A stretch of DNA of 64,000 bases, from assembly GCF_000384155.1 (NCBI RefSeq), contig NZ_KB913031.1, positions 744,001 through 808,000 of the forward strand, read 5' to 3'. Within the stretch, counting starts at the first letter, position 1. Every line of letters starts with the position of its first letter. The notes under the pieces are model-generated. The model searched no databases, was not told the DNA's origin, and saw only the letters and a program-made list of their open reading frames with translations. Both the position numbers and the translations under genes were made by a program. This DNA is from Methylophilus sp. 42. GTDB taxonomy: Bacteria > Pseudomonadota > Gammaproteobacteria > Burkholderiales > Methylophilaceae. Below, in pieces: positions 53,355-63,271 of the stretch.

Positions 53355-55937
53355 ATGCGTTTTGATAAACTCACCACCAAATTTCAACAGGCACTGGCCG
53401 ATGCCCAGAGCATGGCTGTGGGTGCCGACCACCCTACTATTGAAGCGCCACATTTGTTGCTGGCGATGCTCAACCAGGACGATAGCGGTGTTGCTGCCTT
53501 GTTGTCACGCGCGGGTGCGCAAGTCAGTGCACTGAAATCCGGCTTGCAACAAGCAATTGACGCCTTGCCCAAAGTCAGTGAAAACAGCGGCGATGTCGCG
53601 GTTTCGCGCGACCTTAACAACCTGTTAAATGTCACCGACAAACTGGCCCAAAAGAGTGGCGATAGCTATATTGCCAGCGAGATGTTTTTGCTGGCCCTGG
53701 CCGATGACAAAGGTCACACAGGCAAATTGCTCAAGCAGCACGGCGTGAATAAGGTTGCGCTGGAACAGGCGATTAAGGCGGTACGCGGAAATGACTCAGT
53801 TAACAGCCAGGAAGCTGAAGGCCAGCGTGAAGCATTGAAAAAATACACCCTGGACCTGACCGAGCGTGCGCGTGCCGGCAAGCTCGATCCGGTGATTGGC
53901 CGTGACGATGAAATTCGCCGCGCGATCCAGGTATTGCAACGTCGTACCAAAAACAACCCGGTGCTGATCGGTGAGCCTGGTGTCGGTAAAACGGCCATCG
54001 TCGAAGGCCTGGCGCAACGGATTGTGAATGGCGAAGTGCCAGATTCGCTCAAAAACAAAAAAGTACTGAGCCTGGATATGGCCGCCTTGCTGGCCGGAGC
54101 CAAATACCGCGGTGAATTTGAAGAGCGTTTAAAGTCTGTGCTCAAAGAGTTGGTGCAAGACGAAGGCCAGACCATTGTCTTTATTGATGAAATTCACACC
54201 ATGGTCGGCGCGGGTAAGTCCGAGGGTGCGATGGATGCGGGCAATATGCTGAAACCAGCGCTGGCGCGTGGTGAGCTGCACTGTGTGGGTGCGACCACGC
54301 TGGATGAATACCGCAAATACATCGAAAAAGATGCGGCGCTGGAGCGTCGCTTCCAGAAGGTATTGGTCGATGAACCGAGTGTTGAGGCGACGATTGCCAT
54401 TTTGCGCGGTTTGCAGGAAAAATACGAGCTGCACCATGGCGTAGAGATCACTGACCCGGCCATTGTGGCGGCAGCTGAGTTATCTAATCGCTATATTACT
54501 GACCGTTTTTTGCCAGACAAAGCCATTGACCTGATTGACGAGGCGGCTTCGCGCATCAAGATGGAAATCGACTCCAAGCCTGAGGTGATGGATAAGCTCG
54601 ACCGCCGCCTGATTCAGCTTAAAATCGAGCGTGAAGCGGTGCGTCGCGAAAAGGATGAAGCCAGCCAGAAACGCTTTGGCCTGATTGAGGACGAAATCAG
54701 TAAGCTGGAAAAAGAGTACGCTGACCTGGAAGAGGTGTGGAAAGCAGAAAAGGCCGCCGTGCAAGGCTCTGCTGGCGTTAAAGAGGCGATCGAAAAGATC
54801 AAGCTGGACATGGAAGCCGCCAAGCGCAAGGGCGATTGGCAAAAAGTCTCTGAGTTGCAATATGGCAAACTGCCACAGCTGGAAGCACAGTTAAAGCATG
54901 CTTCAACGGCAGAAGCTAATGGTGCGGTCAAACATAAAATGCTGCGCACCGAAGTGGGCGCTGACGAGATTGCCGAAGTGGTCAGCCGCGCGACGGGCAT
55001 TCCTGTGAGCAAAATGATGACTGGTGAGCGTGAAAAGTTGCTTAATATGGAGAGCCGCTTGCATGAGCGCGTGGTCGGACAGGATGAAGCGGTGCGCCTG
55101 GTGTCAGACGCGATTCGGCGTTCGCGTAGCGGCTTGAGTGATCCTAACCGCCCATATGGCAGCTTCTTGTTTTTGGGGCCTACCGGCGTGGGTAAAACCG
55201 AGTTGTGCAAAGCGCTGGCTAACTTTCTGTTTGATAGCCCGGATCACTTGGTGCGTATTGATATGAGTGAGTTTATGGAGAAGCATTCAGTCTCCCGCCT
55301 GATTGGCGCGCCGCCTGGCTACGTCGGTTACGAAGAAGGTGGTACGCTGACCGAAGCCGTCCGTCGCAAGCCTTACTCTGTAGTGTTGCTCGATGAGGTG
55401 GAAAAAGCGCACCCGGATGTGTTTAACGTGTTGTTGCAAGTGCTGGATGATGGTCGCCTGACCGATGGCCAGGGACGCACGGTGGACTTTAAAAACACGG
55501 TGATTATCATGACCTCCAACCTGGGCAGCCAGATGATACAAAGTATGGCCGACCAAGATTACCAGGTGGTCAAGTTGGCGGTGATGGGCGAAGTGAAAAC
55601 GCATTTCCGTCCTGAGTTCATCAACCGTATCGATGAAGTCGTGGTGTTCCATTCTCTGGGCGAAACACATGTGAAATCGATTGCCAGTATCCAGTTGCAA
55701 TTGCTGGCCAAACGGGTGGCCGCGATGGATATGCAACTGGAGATCGGTGATGCCGCCTTGGCTGAAATTGCCAACGCCGGCTTTGATCCGGTGTATGGCG
55801 CGCGGCCGTTAAAACGGGCTATTCAGAGTGAAATCGAGAATCCGCTGGCGCGTGAAATTCTGGCTGGGCAGTTTGCCGCCAAAGACACGATTCGCGTCGA
55901 CTTCCAGGCCGGGAAGATGCAGTTTCGCAAAGGCTAA
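53355..55937 (+). CDS. clpB: ATP-dependent disaggregase ClpB
   Basis: A hexameric AAA+ chaperone that works with DnaK to dissolve protein aggregates after heat shock. The start is ATG 53355 ([10 protein letters not shown]) with AAAGGG upstream. The 860 aa product has the N domain (1-145), the first AAA+ domain with [13 protein letters not shown], the coiled-coil M domain (about 405-525, [16 protein letters not shown]), and the second AAA+ domain with [13 protein letters not shown]. Length is normal. A sigma-32-like promoter lies upstream. Confidence 0.98.
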   Translation: MRFDKLTTKFQQALADAQSMAVGADHPTIEAPHLLLAMLNQDDSGVAALLSRAGAQVSALKSGLQQAIDALPKVSENSGDVAVSRDLNNLLNVTDKLAQKSGDSYIASEMFLLALADDKGHTGKLLKQHGVNKVALEQAIKAVRGNDSVNSQEAEGQREALKKYTLDLTERARAGKLDPVIGRDDEIRRAIQVLQRRTKNNPVLIGEPGVGKTAIVEGLAQRIVNGEVPDSLKNKKVLSLDMAALLAGAKYRGEFEERLKSVLKELVQDEGQTIVFIDEIHTMVGAGKSEGAMDAGNMLKPALARGELHCVGATTLDEYRKYIEKDAALERRFQKVLVDEPSVEATIAILRGLQEKYELHHGVEITDPAIVAAAELSNRYITDRFLPDKAIDLIDEAASRIKMEIDSKPEVMDKLDRRLIQLKIEREAVRREKDEASQKRFGLIEDEISKLEKEYADLEEVWKAEKAAVQGSAGVKEAIEKIKLDMEAAKRKGDWQKVSELQYGKLPQLEAQLKHASTAEANGAVKHKMLRTEVGADEIAEVVSRATGIPVSKMMTGEREKLLNMESRLHERVVGQDEAVRLVSDAIRRSRSGLSDPNRPYGSFLFLGPTGVGKTELCKALANFLFDSPDHLVRIDMSEFMEKHSVSRLIGAPPGYVGYEEGGTLTEAVRRKPYSVVLLDEVEKAHPDVFNVLLQVLDDGRLTDGQGRTVDFKNTVIIMTSNLGSQMIQSMADQDYQVVKLAVMGEVKTHFRPEFINRIDEVVVFHSLGETHVKSIASIQLQLLAKRVAAMDMQLEIGDAALAEIANAGFDPVYGARPLKRAIQSEIENPLAREILAGQFAAKDTIRVDFQAGKMQFRKG

Positions 55938-55973
55938 ACACAGTGATCAGCTCACTGAAACTTGATTGCAATA

Positions 55974-56006
55974 AAAGGGTCATACCGGGTGTGACCCTTT
56001 ACTTTT
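55974..56006 (+). terminator. Terminator after clpB
   Basis: AAAGGGTCA / TGACCCTTT hairpin followed by ACTTTT. Confidence 0.82.
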
Positions 56007-56029
56007 ATCGGGTGTAGAATGGAAGCACT

Positions 56030-56551
56030 ATGCGTTATTCACAATCTTTGCGTTTAATCTCTGCGACTTTTTTGCTGGGCGTGCTGGCTGGCTGCGCTTC
56101 GCAGCCACCACAGCCTTTGCAAATTGACCGCATTTCGCCTGAGCAGCTTGCTGCGCTGGTGCCACCTGCCCAATCCACGTTGACCCTGGAGCAGATTGTG
56201 GCTATGAGCAAGCAAGGCAAAACCGATGCCGAGATTATTGAGGCGATCAAACAATCGCAGTCACGCTATTCGCTGACGCCGTCTGATGTGCTGGACTGGC
56301 ATCAAAAAGGCATCTCCAAAGGCGTGCTCAATTACATGCAGCAGGCCAACGCGCTGGCTGAACAGAATGCCATTGCTGACGAAATTAACAAGCGCGAAAA
56401 AGCGCGCGTGGAGTCTGAGGCAAAACTGAAGCGCGAGCGTGACATGGCGAGGTTGCGTAGCATGGACCCCTGGTTTTATGGCGGCCCAGGCTTCTACGGT
56501 GGCCCTTGGGGTTACCGACCTTATTGGGGCGGTGGCTGGCGCTACTGGTAA
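56030..56551 (+). CDS. Lipoprotein with Gly/aromatic-rich tail (173 aa)
   Basis: A lipoprotein signal with LAGC at about residue 22 (LISATFLLGVLAGC). The mature protein has a helical segment (TLEQIVAMSKQGKTDAEI, SLTPSDVLDWHQKGIS), then a charged coiled stretch, and ends in a glycine-tyrosine-tryptophan-rich tail (WFYGGPGFYGGPWGYRPY). The EQIVAMSKxGKTDAEII pattern is like that of other small envelope lipoproteins in this group. Function unknown. Confidence 0.7.
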   Translation: MRYSQSLRLISATFLLGVLAGCASQPPQPLQIDRISPEQLAALVPPAQSTLTLEQIVAMSKQGKTDAEIIEAIKQSQSRYSLTPSDVLDWHQKGISKGVLNYMQQANALAEQNAIADEINKREKARVESEAKLKRERDMARLRSMDPWFYGGPGFYGGPWGYRPYWGGGWRYW

Positions 56552-56613
56552 TACTGGCTCGTGACCTGAACCCGGTATAATGCAGGTTTAGTTCTTTGTT
56601 CCGGGAATCCGCT

Positions 56614-57033
56614 ATGCGACAGCATCACGAAACACTTTCTATCGATGCGCAAGGGCGGCGTTTGTACGATATCACGCCGCAAGTCTTGCAATGGGTACAG
56701 CAGTCCGGCATCGGGAGCGGATTGCTCACGCTCTATATTCAACACACTTCTGCCAGCCTGCTGATCAATGAAAATTATGACCGTGATGTACTGGTTGATT
56801 TGGAAGCGTTTTTTAATCGACTAGTGCCTGATGGCGATGATTTGTTTATACATACCGTGGAAGGCCCGGATGATATGCCTGCGCATGTGCGTACGGCGCT
56901 CACGCAAACCAGCCTGTCCATCCCTGTGTTGCAGGGTCGGGTTGCCCTTGGCCAGTGGCAAGGTATTTTCCTGTTTGAGCACCGTCATTTGCCCGCCCGC
57001 CGTCGCGTGTTGATGCATGTGATGGGTGAGTAA
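56614..57033 (+). CDS. YjbQ family (UPF0047) protein
   Basis: Start ATG 56614 (MRQHHETLSI), with CGGGAA upstream. The 139 aa product fits the YjbQ/UPF0047 family: LTLYIQHTSASLLINENYDR, HTVEGPDDMPAHVRTAL, GQWQGIFLFEHRH. Members can restore growth of thiamin-phosphate-synthase mutants, but a physiological role is not settled. It is 60 bases after a lipoprotein gene on the same strand. Confidence 0.88.
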   Translation: MRQHHETLSIDAQGRRLYDITPQVLQWVQQSGIGSGLLTLYIQHTSASLLINENYDRDVLVDLEAFFNRLVPDGDDLFIHTVEGPDDMPAHVRTALTQTSLSIPVLQGRVALGQWQGIFLFEHRHLPARRRVLMHVMGE

Positions 57034-57062
57034 TTCGTTTTTATTGTGTTAGAAATGTTGTG

Positions 57063-57317
57063 ATGAAATATAGCTCTATCGTTGTCTTGTCTTTTTTGTG
57101 TGCTGTTTGCCTGGTGGGTTGTGAGCATGAGGCTTCAACAGCCGAGCAGGCTGTGAAGCCGTCAGCAAATGCCGAACCCTCATCCGCTGGCGGCTATGAG
57201 CCTAGCGCAGATGAGCGCGTCCCTGGTATCACCATGTCGCAAGAAGAACTGGATAAAATTTATGCCGAAGCCAGGCGTAACATGCCATTGCCGGTGATCC
57301 CCGAGGACGCGCGCTAG
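57063..57317 (+). CDS. Small lipoprotein (84 aa)
   Basis: ATG 57063 starts a lipoprotein signal (SFLCAVCLVGC). The mature peptide is short, disordered-looking and acidic, rich in Ala, Glu, Ser and Pro (EASTAEQAVKPSANAEPS), ending with a helix and PLPVIPEDAR. It follows the YjbQ gene by 29 bases and may be in its operon. No known family. Confidence 0.6.
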   Translation: MKYSSIVVLSFLCAVCLVGCEHEASTAEQAVKPSANAEPSSAGGYEPSADERVPGITMSQEELDKIYAEARRNMPLPVIPEDAR

Positions 57318-57326
57318 GCACCCATA

Positions 57327-57860
57327 TTAGGGCGTGTGCATATAGGTTTCATAGTGGTCGACGCATTGCGTGAGTTGCCTGGCGAAAGACTCCACATCCC
57401 CGGTCAATATTGCAGTTGTGCTGTCAGCGTGTTTAGCCGTACTGGCATCCATGATCTTTTGCTGCCCGGCATAGAGCATCAATGAATGGATGCCTGCGCC
57501 GGTATCTGCAGATAGCGCTGGGCGGATGGCCTGCCGTGGCATGGCCACCAGGTGGTAGTCTTGAATCCATTGTGTCAGTTGCAGCATGATATCTGCTGCT
57601 GGCTCCTGCTCTACGTCGGCTAGTGTCTCGTCATAGCTGGTGATAACCAAATGGATCCTTTCGGCATCAACCGTCAGCGCGAAGCTGCGATGGTAGGGCG
57701 GTGGCACGGATGCGCCCTGATAGTGGTAAATCAAGCGTGTGATTTGCGGTGTCATTGACGGCTTCCTTTCGCTACCCGGCAGCAATGGCAGTGTTAGCAG
57801 TAACAGGGTGGTTACGATTCGCAAAATGATGGTCTGGGGATGATGGCCTTTACCAGCCAC
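57327..57860 (-). CDS. Hypothetical exported protein (177 aa)
   Basis: The frame opens with GTG at 57860 inside the right-hand half of a perfect 16-bp inverted repeat; an internal TTG might be the true start, since the hydrophobic segment (IILRIVTTLLLLTLPLLPG) begins a few residues later. It has one N-terminal hydrophobic segment, then a soluble domain with FALTVDAERIHLVITSYDET and YETYMHTP at the end. One Cys. It lies 38 bases after the calpain-like gene on the same strand. Family unknown. Confidence 0.5.
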   Translation of the reverse strand: MAGKGHHPQTIILRIVTTLLLLTLPLLPGSERKPSMTPQITRLIYHYQGASVPPPYHRSFALTVDAERIHLVITSYDETLADVEQEPAADIMLQLTQWIQDYHLVAMPRQAIRPALSADTGAGIHSLMLYAGQQKIMDASTAKHADSTTAILTGDVESFARQLTQCVDHYETYMHTP

Positions 57861-57886
57861 GCTGGTTGCACGTGGCTGGTAAAGGC
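57846..57886. repeat. Perfect 16-bp inverted repeat between two leftward genes
   Basis: Arms GCCTTTACCAGCCACG (57846-57861) and CGTGGCTGGTAAAGGC (57871-57886), with a 9-base loop. It lies 12 bases after the calpain-like gene stop and overlaps the start of the next frame. There is no T run on the minus strand. Confidence 0.8.
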
Positions 57887-57898
57887 ATGCTTCATTAT

Positions 57899-59107
57899 TT
57901 ATACCACGACACCTGAGCCGGCAAAATATTGCTGGAAGGTACTCGCCTTCATGGCAAACACACCGTTGCTATTGAGTGGGATACTGGCCGAGAACGATAT
58001 CTGGTAGGCAGACCAGTTGCCTGACAGCGTATCCAGCACGGCATGATGCGTGCCCCACGGATTGCGCAAGACGATGTATTTTTCACCGTCAACATATTGC
58101 CAGCCCAGAATCGAATACGCATGATTGCCGACCACTTTGGCTGTGCTGTAATTGGTCCCGGCGGGGGAGGAGCCATAGGTCCAGGCTACCATCGGGTTAA
58201 CCGTACGTCTGCTAAGCGAATGGCTACGGACAAATGTCCACAAATCATCGCCGGTTTTGCCACTATGACTGACATACGTCTTTTCACCGCTGATGATTTC
58301 GGCACAGGCATTCACCGGGTCGCCGCCGGCGATGGCCGGATAGTTGGGAAAGTCTGTACTATTATTGGTCCGCCATTTTGCGTAGGCTTTTTCCATCACA
58401 GCTGGCCAGGTTTCGCCTGCATCCAGTGAGCGCGCGTAGACCCAGTTGTGCGCAGGCTTGCTGACTGGCACCAACTCTGTCACTTCCACGGCTTGTGCCT
58501 CCCCGGCCCCGTTTTTATAAAAATTGACCTTGTGTATCGGCTGTTCCTCATTGCCCCAGGCTGAAGGGCGGGTCATATTGACGATGGCATATGGTCTGGC
58601 CCAGGCGACCGACGCCATGGCGGCTATGAAATAGCAGTCGCCCAATACGCCTTGTATTGGGTCGTTGAGCTCGGCCACATCTTCAAAGTAGTCGCCCATA
58701 TCTACCCAGTCTTTGTCTGGAGGTGTCCATGGCGTACTGGCAATGGCCGTGCGTAACACGGCGGTATTAATCATGATCTCAGATAACACCACCGATTTTC
58801 TGATGGTGCCCAGGCGCAAACGTTGTGCACCGATAGATCTGGTGGCAACAGGACTTTGGGTTTGATAGAAACGGTTAATCCTGTCTGCAGTTTGTGCTTC
58901 AGATAGCACCTTCAGACTACCGTCGGCGGAAAGTTCAGCATCTGGCCTGAGGATGGGGTTACGCAGGTCAAAGATTTTTTCTGCGCTGACGCCTAAAATC
59001 TCCGCCAGCATGACTTCAGGTTCGGCGACTTGCTCCCAGTTGATTTTCTTTTGCGCAATCACTTCTGCGGCGGCATACGGATTAATGACTCCAATATTCA
59101 CTTCCAT
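57899..59107 (-). CDS. Calpain-like (family C2) cysteine protease
   Basis: The start is ATG 59107 with a strong site (TAGGAGAA) upstream; a longer frame to 59212 has no family similarity. The 402 aa product contains the calpain catalytic triad in the usual order: Cys158 in GVLGDCYFIAAM, His329 in VVGNHAYSILG, and Asn349 in LRNPWG. The N-terminal 140 residues are helical and unknown. No signal peptide and no calcium-binding domain are seen, so it is probably intracellular. Calpain-like enzymes are uncommon in bacteria. It has an AT-rich upstream region and a weakly related neighbour. Confidence 0.85.
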   Translation of the reverse strand: MEVNIGVINPYAAAEVIAQKKINWEQVAEPEVMLAEILGVSAEKIFDLRNPILRPDAELSADGSLKVLSEAQTADRINRFYQTQSPVATRSIGAQRLRLGTIRKSVVLSEIMINTAVLRTAIASTPWTPPDKDWVDMGDYFEDVAELNDPIQGVLGDCYFIAAMASVAWARPYAIVNMTRPSAWGNEEQPIHKVNFYKNGAGEAQAVEVTELVPVSKPAHNWVYARSLDAGETWPAVMEKAYAKWRTNNSTDFPNYPAIAGGDPVNACAEIISGEKTYVSHSGKTGDDLWTFVRSHSLSRRTVNPMVAWTYGSSPAGTNYSTAKVVGNHAYSILGWQYVDGEKYIVLRNPWGTHHAVLDTLSGNWSAYQISFSASIPLNSNGVFAMKASTFQQYFAGSGVVV

Positions 59108-59309
59108 GGCTATTCTCCTAAACGACTGTTTGTATAAACGAACGAGGTTAAGTTGATTGCTAGGGTCATGAGCGCTGGTGCGCCCATCGCCTTCCGGATG
59201 TTTTCCGGACATTTGATGGTATATGAATATGTTAATAAATAATAATTAAATTTAAATTAATTTATCATTTTTGGGTTGAGTATTTAGCTGGAGATAGCCT
59301 GTAGACAAA

Positions 59310-59343
59310 AATAAACCACCTCTTACCTCAGGTGGTTATTTAC
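59310..59343 (-). terminator. Terminator of envC
   Basis: On the minus strand AACCACCT / AGGTGGTT stem then TTATTTTTG, 29 bases after the envC stop. Confidence 0.8.
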
Positions 59344-59371
59344 ATGGGCGCTGATTTACGGGGGGAGGGTG

Positions 59372-60754
59372 CTAGCGCACAGTGCTCCATTGCAGCGGAT
59401 CAAAAGGAATACTGTTGCGACGCAGTTCATAGTAGACGCCGTTTTCGGCATTGCCGCCGCTATTGCCGACGGCGGCAATGGTGTCGCCGGATTTGACGCT
59501 TTGTCCAGAAGACTTATACAAAGCCTCATTATTGCCATACAAACTCATATAGCCGTTGCCGTGATCGATCACGATCAGGTTGCCAAAACCGCGCATCCAG
59601 TCGGCAAAGACTACTTGGCCGCCCGCCACGGATTTGACCTCGCCGCCTTCTTTGGCGCGGATGAAAATGCCTTTCCAGCTGACGCCCGTGTCTGCGCGTG
59701 CGGTGCCGAAGCGGTTAATGACATCGCCACGTACCGGCAAGCGCAAGCGACCGCGCAATTGCGAGAAGTTTTCTTTATTGGCGTTGTATTCGGGTAAGGT
59801 TTCATTTTTAGCAACGACTGTGTTGTTTGGTGTACTGCTGTCGCTGTCATCAACATTGGTCTGTGGTGCGCGTTCAAAGGTGCGTCCGCCAGATTTTTTC
59901 TTGCTGCGTGCCAGTTCAGCGGCTTTTTTCGCGGCCGCTTCTTTTTCGCGTTTGGCTTTGGCCAGCGCTTCCTGCTCACGCTTTTTCGCTTCGGCCAGCA
60001 GGCGCTGGAACAATTGTGACAAGGCTTCTTCGTCTTTTTTCAGACGCACCATCTGCTGCTCTTGCGTTTCAATTTGTTTGGAAAGCTCGTTTAAGGCTTC
60101 AGTCCGGCGTGATTTTTCACCTTCCAGTTTTTGCGTCGTTTCACTGTATTGATTCGCCAGGCGCTCGGTTTCGTGTAGTTGCTCTGTGGTGGCCGAGCGT
60201 ACGCGGTCTATCGCTTCCTGATTGTCTTGCAATGATTGGATTTGCTGCTGGTGAGCCGCCGTCAGGTAGCCCAGGTATTTCAGGTTGCGCGTGGTATTAG
60301 CCGGGTCTTGCTGCTGTAATAACATTTGCAGCGGACTGTTATTGCCATGGCGGTATTGCTGATTAAGCTGTTCGCTCAGTGCGTGGCGCTGCTGATTGAC
60401 CTGGCGCTGCAATAATGACAATTGCTTTTGCAGGTCTTGCAACTTACCGCGATTGTCCTGTTGCGCATCCTGAATTTCGCGCAGCTTTTTACGTGAGCTG
60501 CTGATGGCGGTTTCTGAGGCTTTTAACGCCTCATGCGCATCCTGCTTGGCCACGCGAGAAGCTTTGAGTGCATTGGCTAACTGCTGGATTTTCTCTTTGA
60601 CTTGCTCCAGGTCGCCCTTGGTGGTTTCGGTTTTGTCATTGGCCGCTGCGTGCACAGGCATGGGTAAGCCGCTTGCACACAAGGCAAGGCAAGCAGCCAA
60701 GGCTGCCCACAGTCGTTTGGGCTGTGGATAAGCAATTACGCTGAAATCAGGCAT
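59372..60754 (-). CDS. envC: EnvC-type murein hydrolase activator
   Basis: Activates amidases at the division site in the periplasm. The 460 aa product has a signal peptide (ending VHA), a long coiled coil (residues 45-245), an Ala/Lys-rich stretch (about 260-300), and a degenerate LytM/M23 domain at the C-terminus (RLPVRGDVINRFG, GIFIRAKEGGEVKSV, GNSGGNAENGVYYELR). The metal-binding His of true M23 peptidases (HxxxD, HxH) are replaced, which is diagnostic of an activator. It starts 17 bases after gpmI, an arrangement seen in many proteobacteria. Confidence 0.92.
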   Translation of the reverse strand: MPDFSVIAYPQPKRLWAALAACLALCASGLPMPVHAAANDKTETTKGDLEQVKEKIQQLANALKASRVAKQDAHEALKASETAISSSRKKLREIQDAQQDNRGKLQDLQKQLSLLQRQVNQQRHALSEQLNQQYRHGNNSPLQMLLQQQDPANTTRNLKYLGYLTAAHQQQIQSLQDNQEAIDRVRSATTEQLHETERLANQYSETTQKLEGEKSRRTEALNELSKQIETQEQQMVRLKKDEEALSQLFQRLLAEAKKREQEALAKAKREKEAAAKKAAELARSKKKSGGRTFERAPQTNVDDSDSSTPNNTVVAKNETLPEYNANKENFSQLRGRLRLPVRGDVINRFGTARADTGVSWKGIFIRAKEGGEVKSVAGGQVVFADWMRGFGNLIVIDHGNGYMSLYGNNEALYKSSGQSVKSGDTIAAVGNSGGNAENGVYYELRRNSIPFDPLQWSTVR

Positions 60755-60771
60755 GCACCAAGCGGGCCAGT

Positions 60772-62322
60772 TTAGGCCACTGCATTGAGGGTGATCAGGT
60801 TTTTACCTGTCATTTCGGCCGGTTGCGGTACCCCCATTAATGACAACAAGGTCGGTGCAATATCAGACAGCGCCCCTTCGGGGGTAATCTGCCCGGCCCG
60901 GCCAATGTAAATAAACGGCACCAGGTTGGTAGTGTGTTGGGTGTGTGCCTGGTCGCTGGCGTGGTCAAACATGCTTTCGGCATTGCCATGATCAGCGGTA
61001 ATGATAACTTCTGCGCCCATTTTTTGTGCCGCAGCGACTACGCGCCCAACACAGGTGTCCAGGGTTTCTACCGCTTTAATCGCTGCCTGCAGGTTGCCGG
61101 TATGGCCTACCATATCGCCGTTGGCATAATTACAAATGACTGCCTGGTATTGCTGGGATTCAATCGCCGCCACCAGTTTGTCGGTGAGCTCGTAAGCGCT
61201 CATTTCCGGTTGCAGGTCATAAGTCGCGACTTTAGGCGACGGCACCAGAATGCGGTCTTCGCCGGTAAATACGGTTTCTTCGCCGCCGTTAAAGAAAAAT
61301 GTCACGTGCGGATATTTTTCAGTCTCGGCGATACGCAGCTGTTTCAGCCCAAGATTAGACACGTATTCGCCAAAGGTGTTAGGCACCGTAAATGGCGCAA
61401 ACACTGGTTCGGCCAAGGTTTGGTTTTTGTCATATTGTGTCAGCGTAAAATAGTGGCTGAAGCGCGGCACGCGGCTACGTTCGAAACCGCTAAATTGTGG
61501 GTTAAGCAGGGCATCTGTCAGCTGGCGGGCACGGTCACTCCTGAAGTTCATAAACACCAGGCAGTCACCATCTTCCATCCGGACCGGTGCTGCATCCACT
61601 GCACGGATGGCGGTGCATTTTACAAACTCATCGCTTTCCTCACGTGCGTAGGCTTGTTGCAAAGCTGTCAGGCTGTCAGGCGCGACATAGTCAGAAGTGC
61701 CATTAACCAGCAGTTCATAAGCTACTGATACACGCTCCCAGCGCTTGTCCCTGTCCATGCCATAAAAACGGCCGCCAACGGTGGCGACTTTGCCCACACC
61801 CAGTGCGCTCAGGTGGTCTTCCAGTACTTGCAGATAGGGTTGAGCACTCTTTGGCGGCGTGTCGCGGCCATCAAGGAAGGCATGCACATAGACCTTGCTC
61901 AGGCCTTGTTGCTTGGCCATGTCGAGCATGGCATGAATATGTGGCTGATAGCTATGTACACCACCGTCAGACAGCAAGCCGAGAATGTGCAAGGCTTTGT
62001 CATTCGCTTTGAGTGCCTGCATGGCATTCACCAGGGCAGGCAATTTGAAAAACTCACCGCTGCTGATGCTGTTATTAATGCGTTCAAAGTCTTGAAAGAC
62101 GATACGTCCCGCCCCAATATTCAAATGACCGACCTCAGAGTTGCCCATCTGGCCATCTGGCAAGCCGACGTAATGCTCCGAGGCATTGATTAGCCCGTGC
62201 GGGTAAGTGGCCTTTAATCTGTCCAGGTTCGGGGTGTTGGCTTGTAACACGGCATTGAATTCAGTGGTCTCGCTGTGACCAAAACCATCGAGGATAAGCA
62301 AAATGACAGGTTTGATTGACAT
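60772..62322 (-). CDS. gpmI: 2,3-bisphosphoglycerate-independent phosphoglycerate mutase
   Basis: Interconverts 3- and 2-phosphoglycerate. The 516 aa product has LILDGFGHSETTEFNAV, the catalytic serine region GQMGNSEVGHLNIGAGR, and ADHGNAESMFDH with alkaline-phosphatase-type metal ligands (two Mn). Length is normal. Divergent from the rhodanese gene; envC follows after 17 bases. Confidence 0.97.
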   Translation of the reverse strand: MSIKPVILLILDGFGHSETTEFNAVLQANTPNLDRLKATYPHGLINASEHYVGLPDGQMGNSEVGHLNIGAGRIVFQDFERINNSISSGEFFKLPALVNAMQALKANDKALHILGLLSDGGVHSYQPHIHAMLDMAKQQGLSKVYVHAFLDGRDTPPKSAQPYLQVLEDHLSALGVGKVATVGGRFYGMDRDKRWERVSVAYELLVNGTSDYVAPDSLTALQQAYAREESDEFVKCTAIRAVDAAPVRMEDGDCLVFMNFRSDRARQLTDALLNPQFSGFERSRVPRFSHYFTLTQYDKNQTLAEPVFAPFTVPNTFGEYVSNLGLKQLRIAETEKYPHVTFFFNGGEETVFTGEDRILVPSPKVATYDLQPEMSAYELTDKLVAAIESQQYQAVICNYANGDMVGHTGNLQAAIKAVETLDTCVGRVVAAAQKMGAEVIITADHGNAESMFDHASDQAHTQHTTNLVPFIYIGRAGQITPEGALSDIAPTLLSLMGVPQPAEMTGKNLITLNAVA

Positions 62323-62468
62323 GGCTAACAGTCTTTAAAGTGGTGACGGAACGTCGAATTGATGAATTCGTCTATTATAATCGCAACCGCAGGCGACGCA
62401 TACCCGAAGGGGCTGGTGCTTTATTCAATCGTGCTGCTAATCATTAAGCTAAGAGGGCGAGTGTACAA

Positions 62469-62879
62469 GTGGAGTTTTTAAAACAAAATGTATTGTTGAT
62501 CGGTCTGGCAATCGGTTCGGGCCTGGCCTTGCTATTGCCGATGTTGAGTCGCTCTGTGGCTGGCATCACTTCGCTATCGGTGACTGAGGCCGTGATACTG
62601 ATGAACCGTAAGTCTGCGCTGGTGCTAGACGTGCGAGAGCCTGACGAATTTTCCCAGGGTCATTTGCAAGGGGCGCGTAATGTGCCGTTATCGCAATTGT
62701 CTGCGCGCCTTAAAGAGTTGGAAAAGTTTCGCGATAAACCTGTGCTGGTTGTTTGCCAGCGTGGCAGGCGTGCGCATACCGCCGCCAAATTGCTCAAAGC
62801 GCAACAGTTTACGACTTTGAATGTCCTCAAGGGTGGCATGCTGGCCTGGATAGAGGCCAAGATGCCGAGCAGCAAATAA
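62469..62879 (+). CDS. Membrane-anchored rhodanese-like protein (YibN type)
   Basis: GTG start at 62469. The 136 aa product has one N-terminal membrane helix (residues 8-29) and a rhodanese domain with LVLDVREPDEFSQGHLQGA and the active-site loop VVCQRGRRAHTAA, where Cys is the sulfur carrier. In this family the gene stands before grxC and secB, as here. A sulfur transfer role is expected, the acceptor unknown. Confidence 0.88.
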   Translation: MEFLKQNVLLIGLAIGSGLALLLPMLSRSVAGITSLSVTEAVILMNRKSALVLDVREPDEFSQGHLQGARNVPLSQLSARLKELEKFRDKPVLVVCQRGRRAHTAAKLLKAQQFTTLNVLKGGMLAWIEAKMPSSK

Positions 62880-62917
62880 GCGGCATTGCAAGCAGAAGTG
62901 TTTTTAAAAGGAATTGT

Positions 62918-63175
62918 ATGGCTAAAGTCGTGATGTATACCTCCGCAGTATGCCCTTATTGCATCAATGCGGAACGTTTGTTGAAGAACAAGGGCGTGAC
63001 CGAGATTGAAAAAATCCGCGTCGATTTACAGCCGGAATTGCGGGCTGAAATGATGGAAAAAACCGGTCGTCGTACGGTGCCGCAGATTTTTATTGGCGAG
63101 CAGCATGTAGGTGGCTTTGATGACTTGCATGCGCTTGATGTACAAGGCGGCCTGGACCCATTGCTGGCTGCTTGA
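62918..63175 (+). CDS. grxC: Glutaredoxin 3
   Basis: A thiol-disulfide oxidoreductase using glutathione. ATG 62918 has AAAGGA upstream. The 85 aa product carries the dithiol active site CPYC (TSAVCPYCINAERLL), the cis-Pro TVP loop and the GG motif (VGGFDDLHAL). It is 38 bases after the rhodanese gene. Confidence 0.95.
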   Translation: MAKVVMYTSAVCPYCINAERLLKNKGVTEIEKIRVDLQPELRAEMMEKTGRRTVPQIFIGEQHVGGFDDLHALDVQGGLDPLLAA

Positions 63176-63205
63176 AACACATTGTTTTTTGTCACAAAAA
63201 ACACA

Positions 63206-63234
63206 TAGTCATGCCGGGGATGTCCGGTTAGAAT
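63206..63234 (+). promoter_or_regulatory. Candidate promoter of secB
   Basis: TAGTCA (63206-63211), 17-base spacer, TAGAAT (63229-63234). The -10 context GTTAGAATAGCGGC is identical to that before the DUF2946 gene. Confidence 0.45.
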
Positions 63235-63271
63235 AGCGGCTTTGTGTATTGATAATTATTAAGGATAATTC

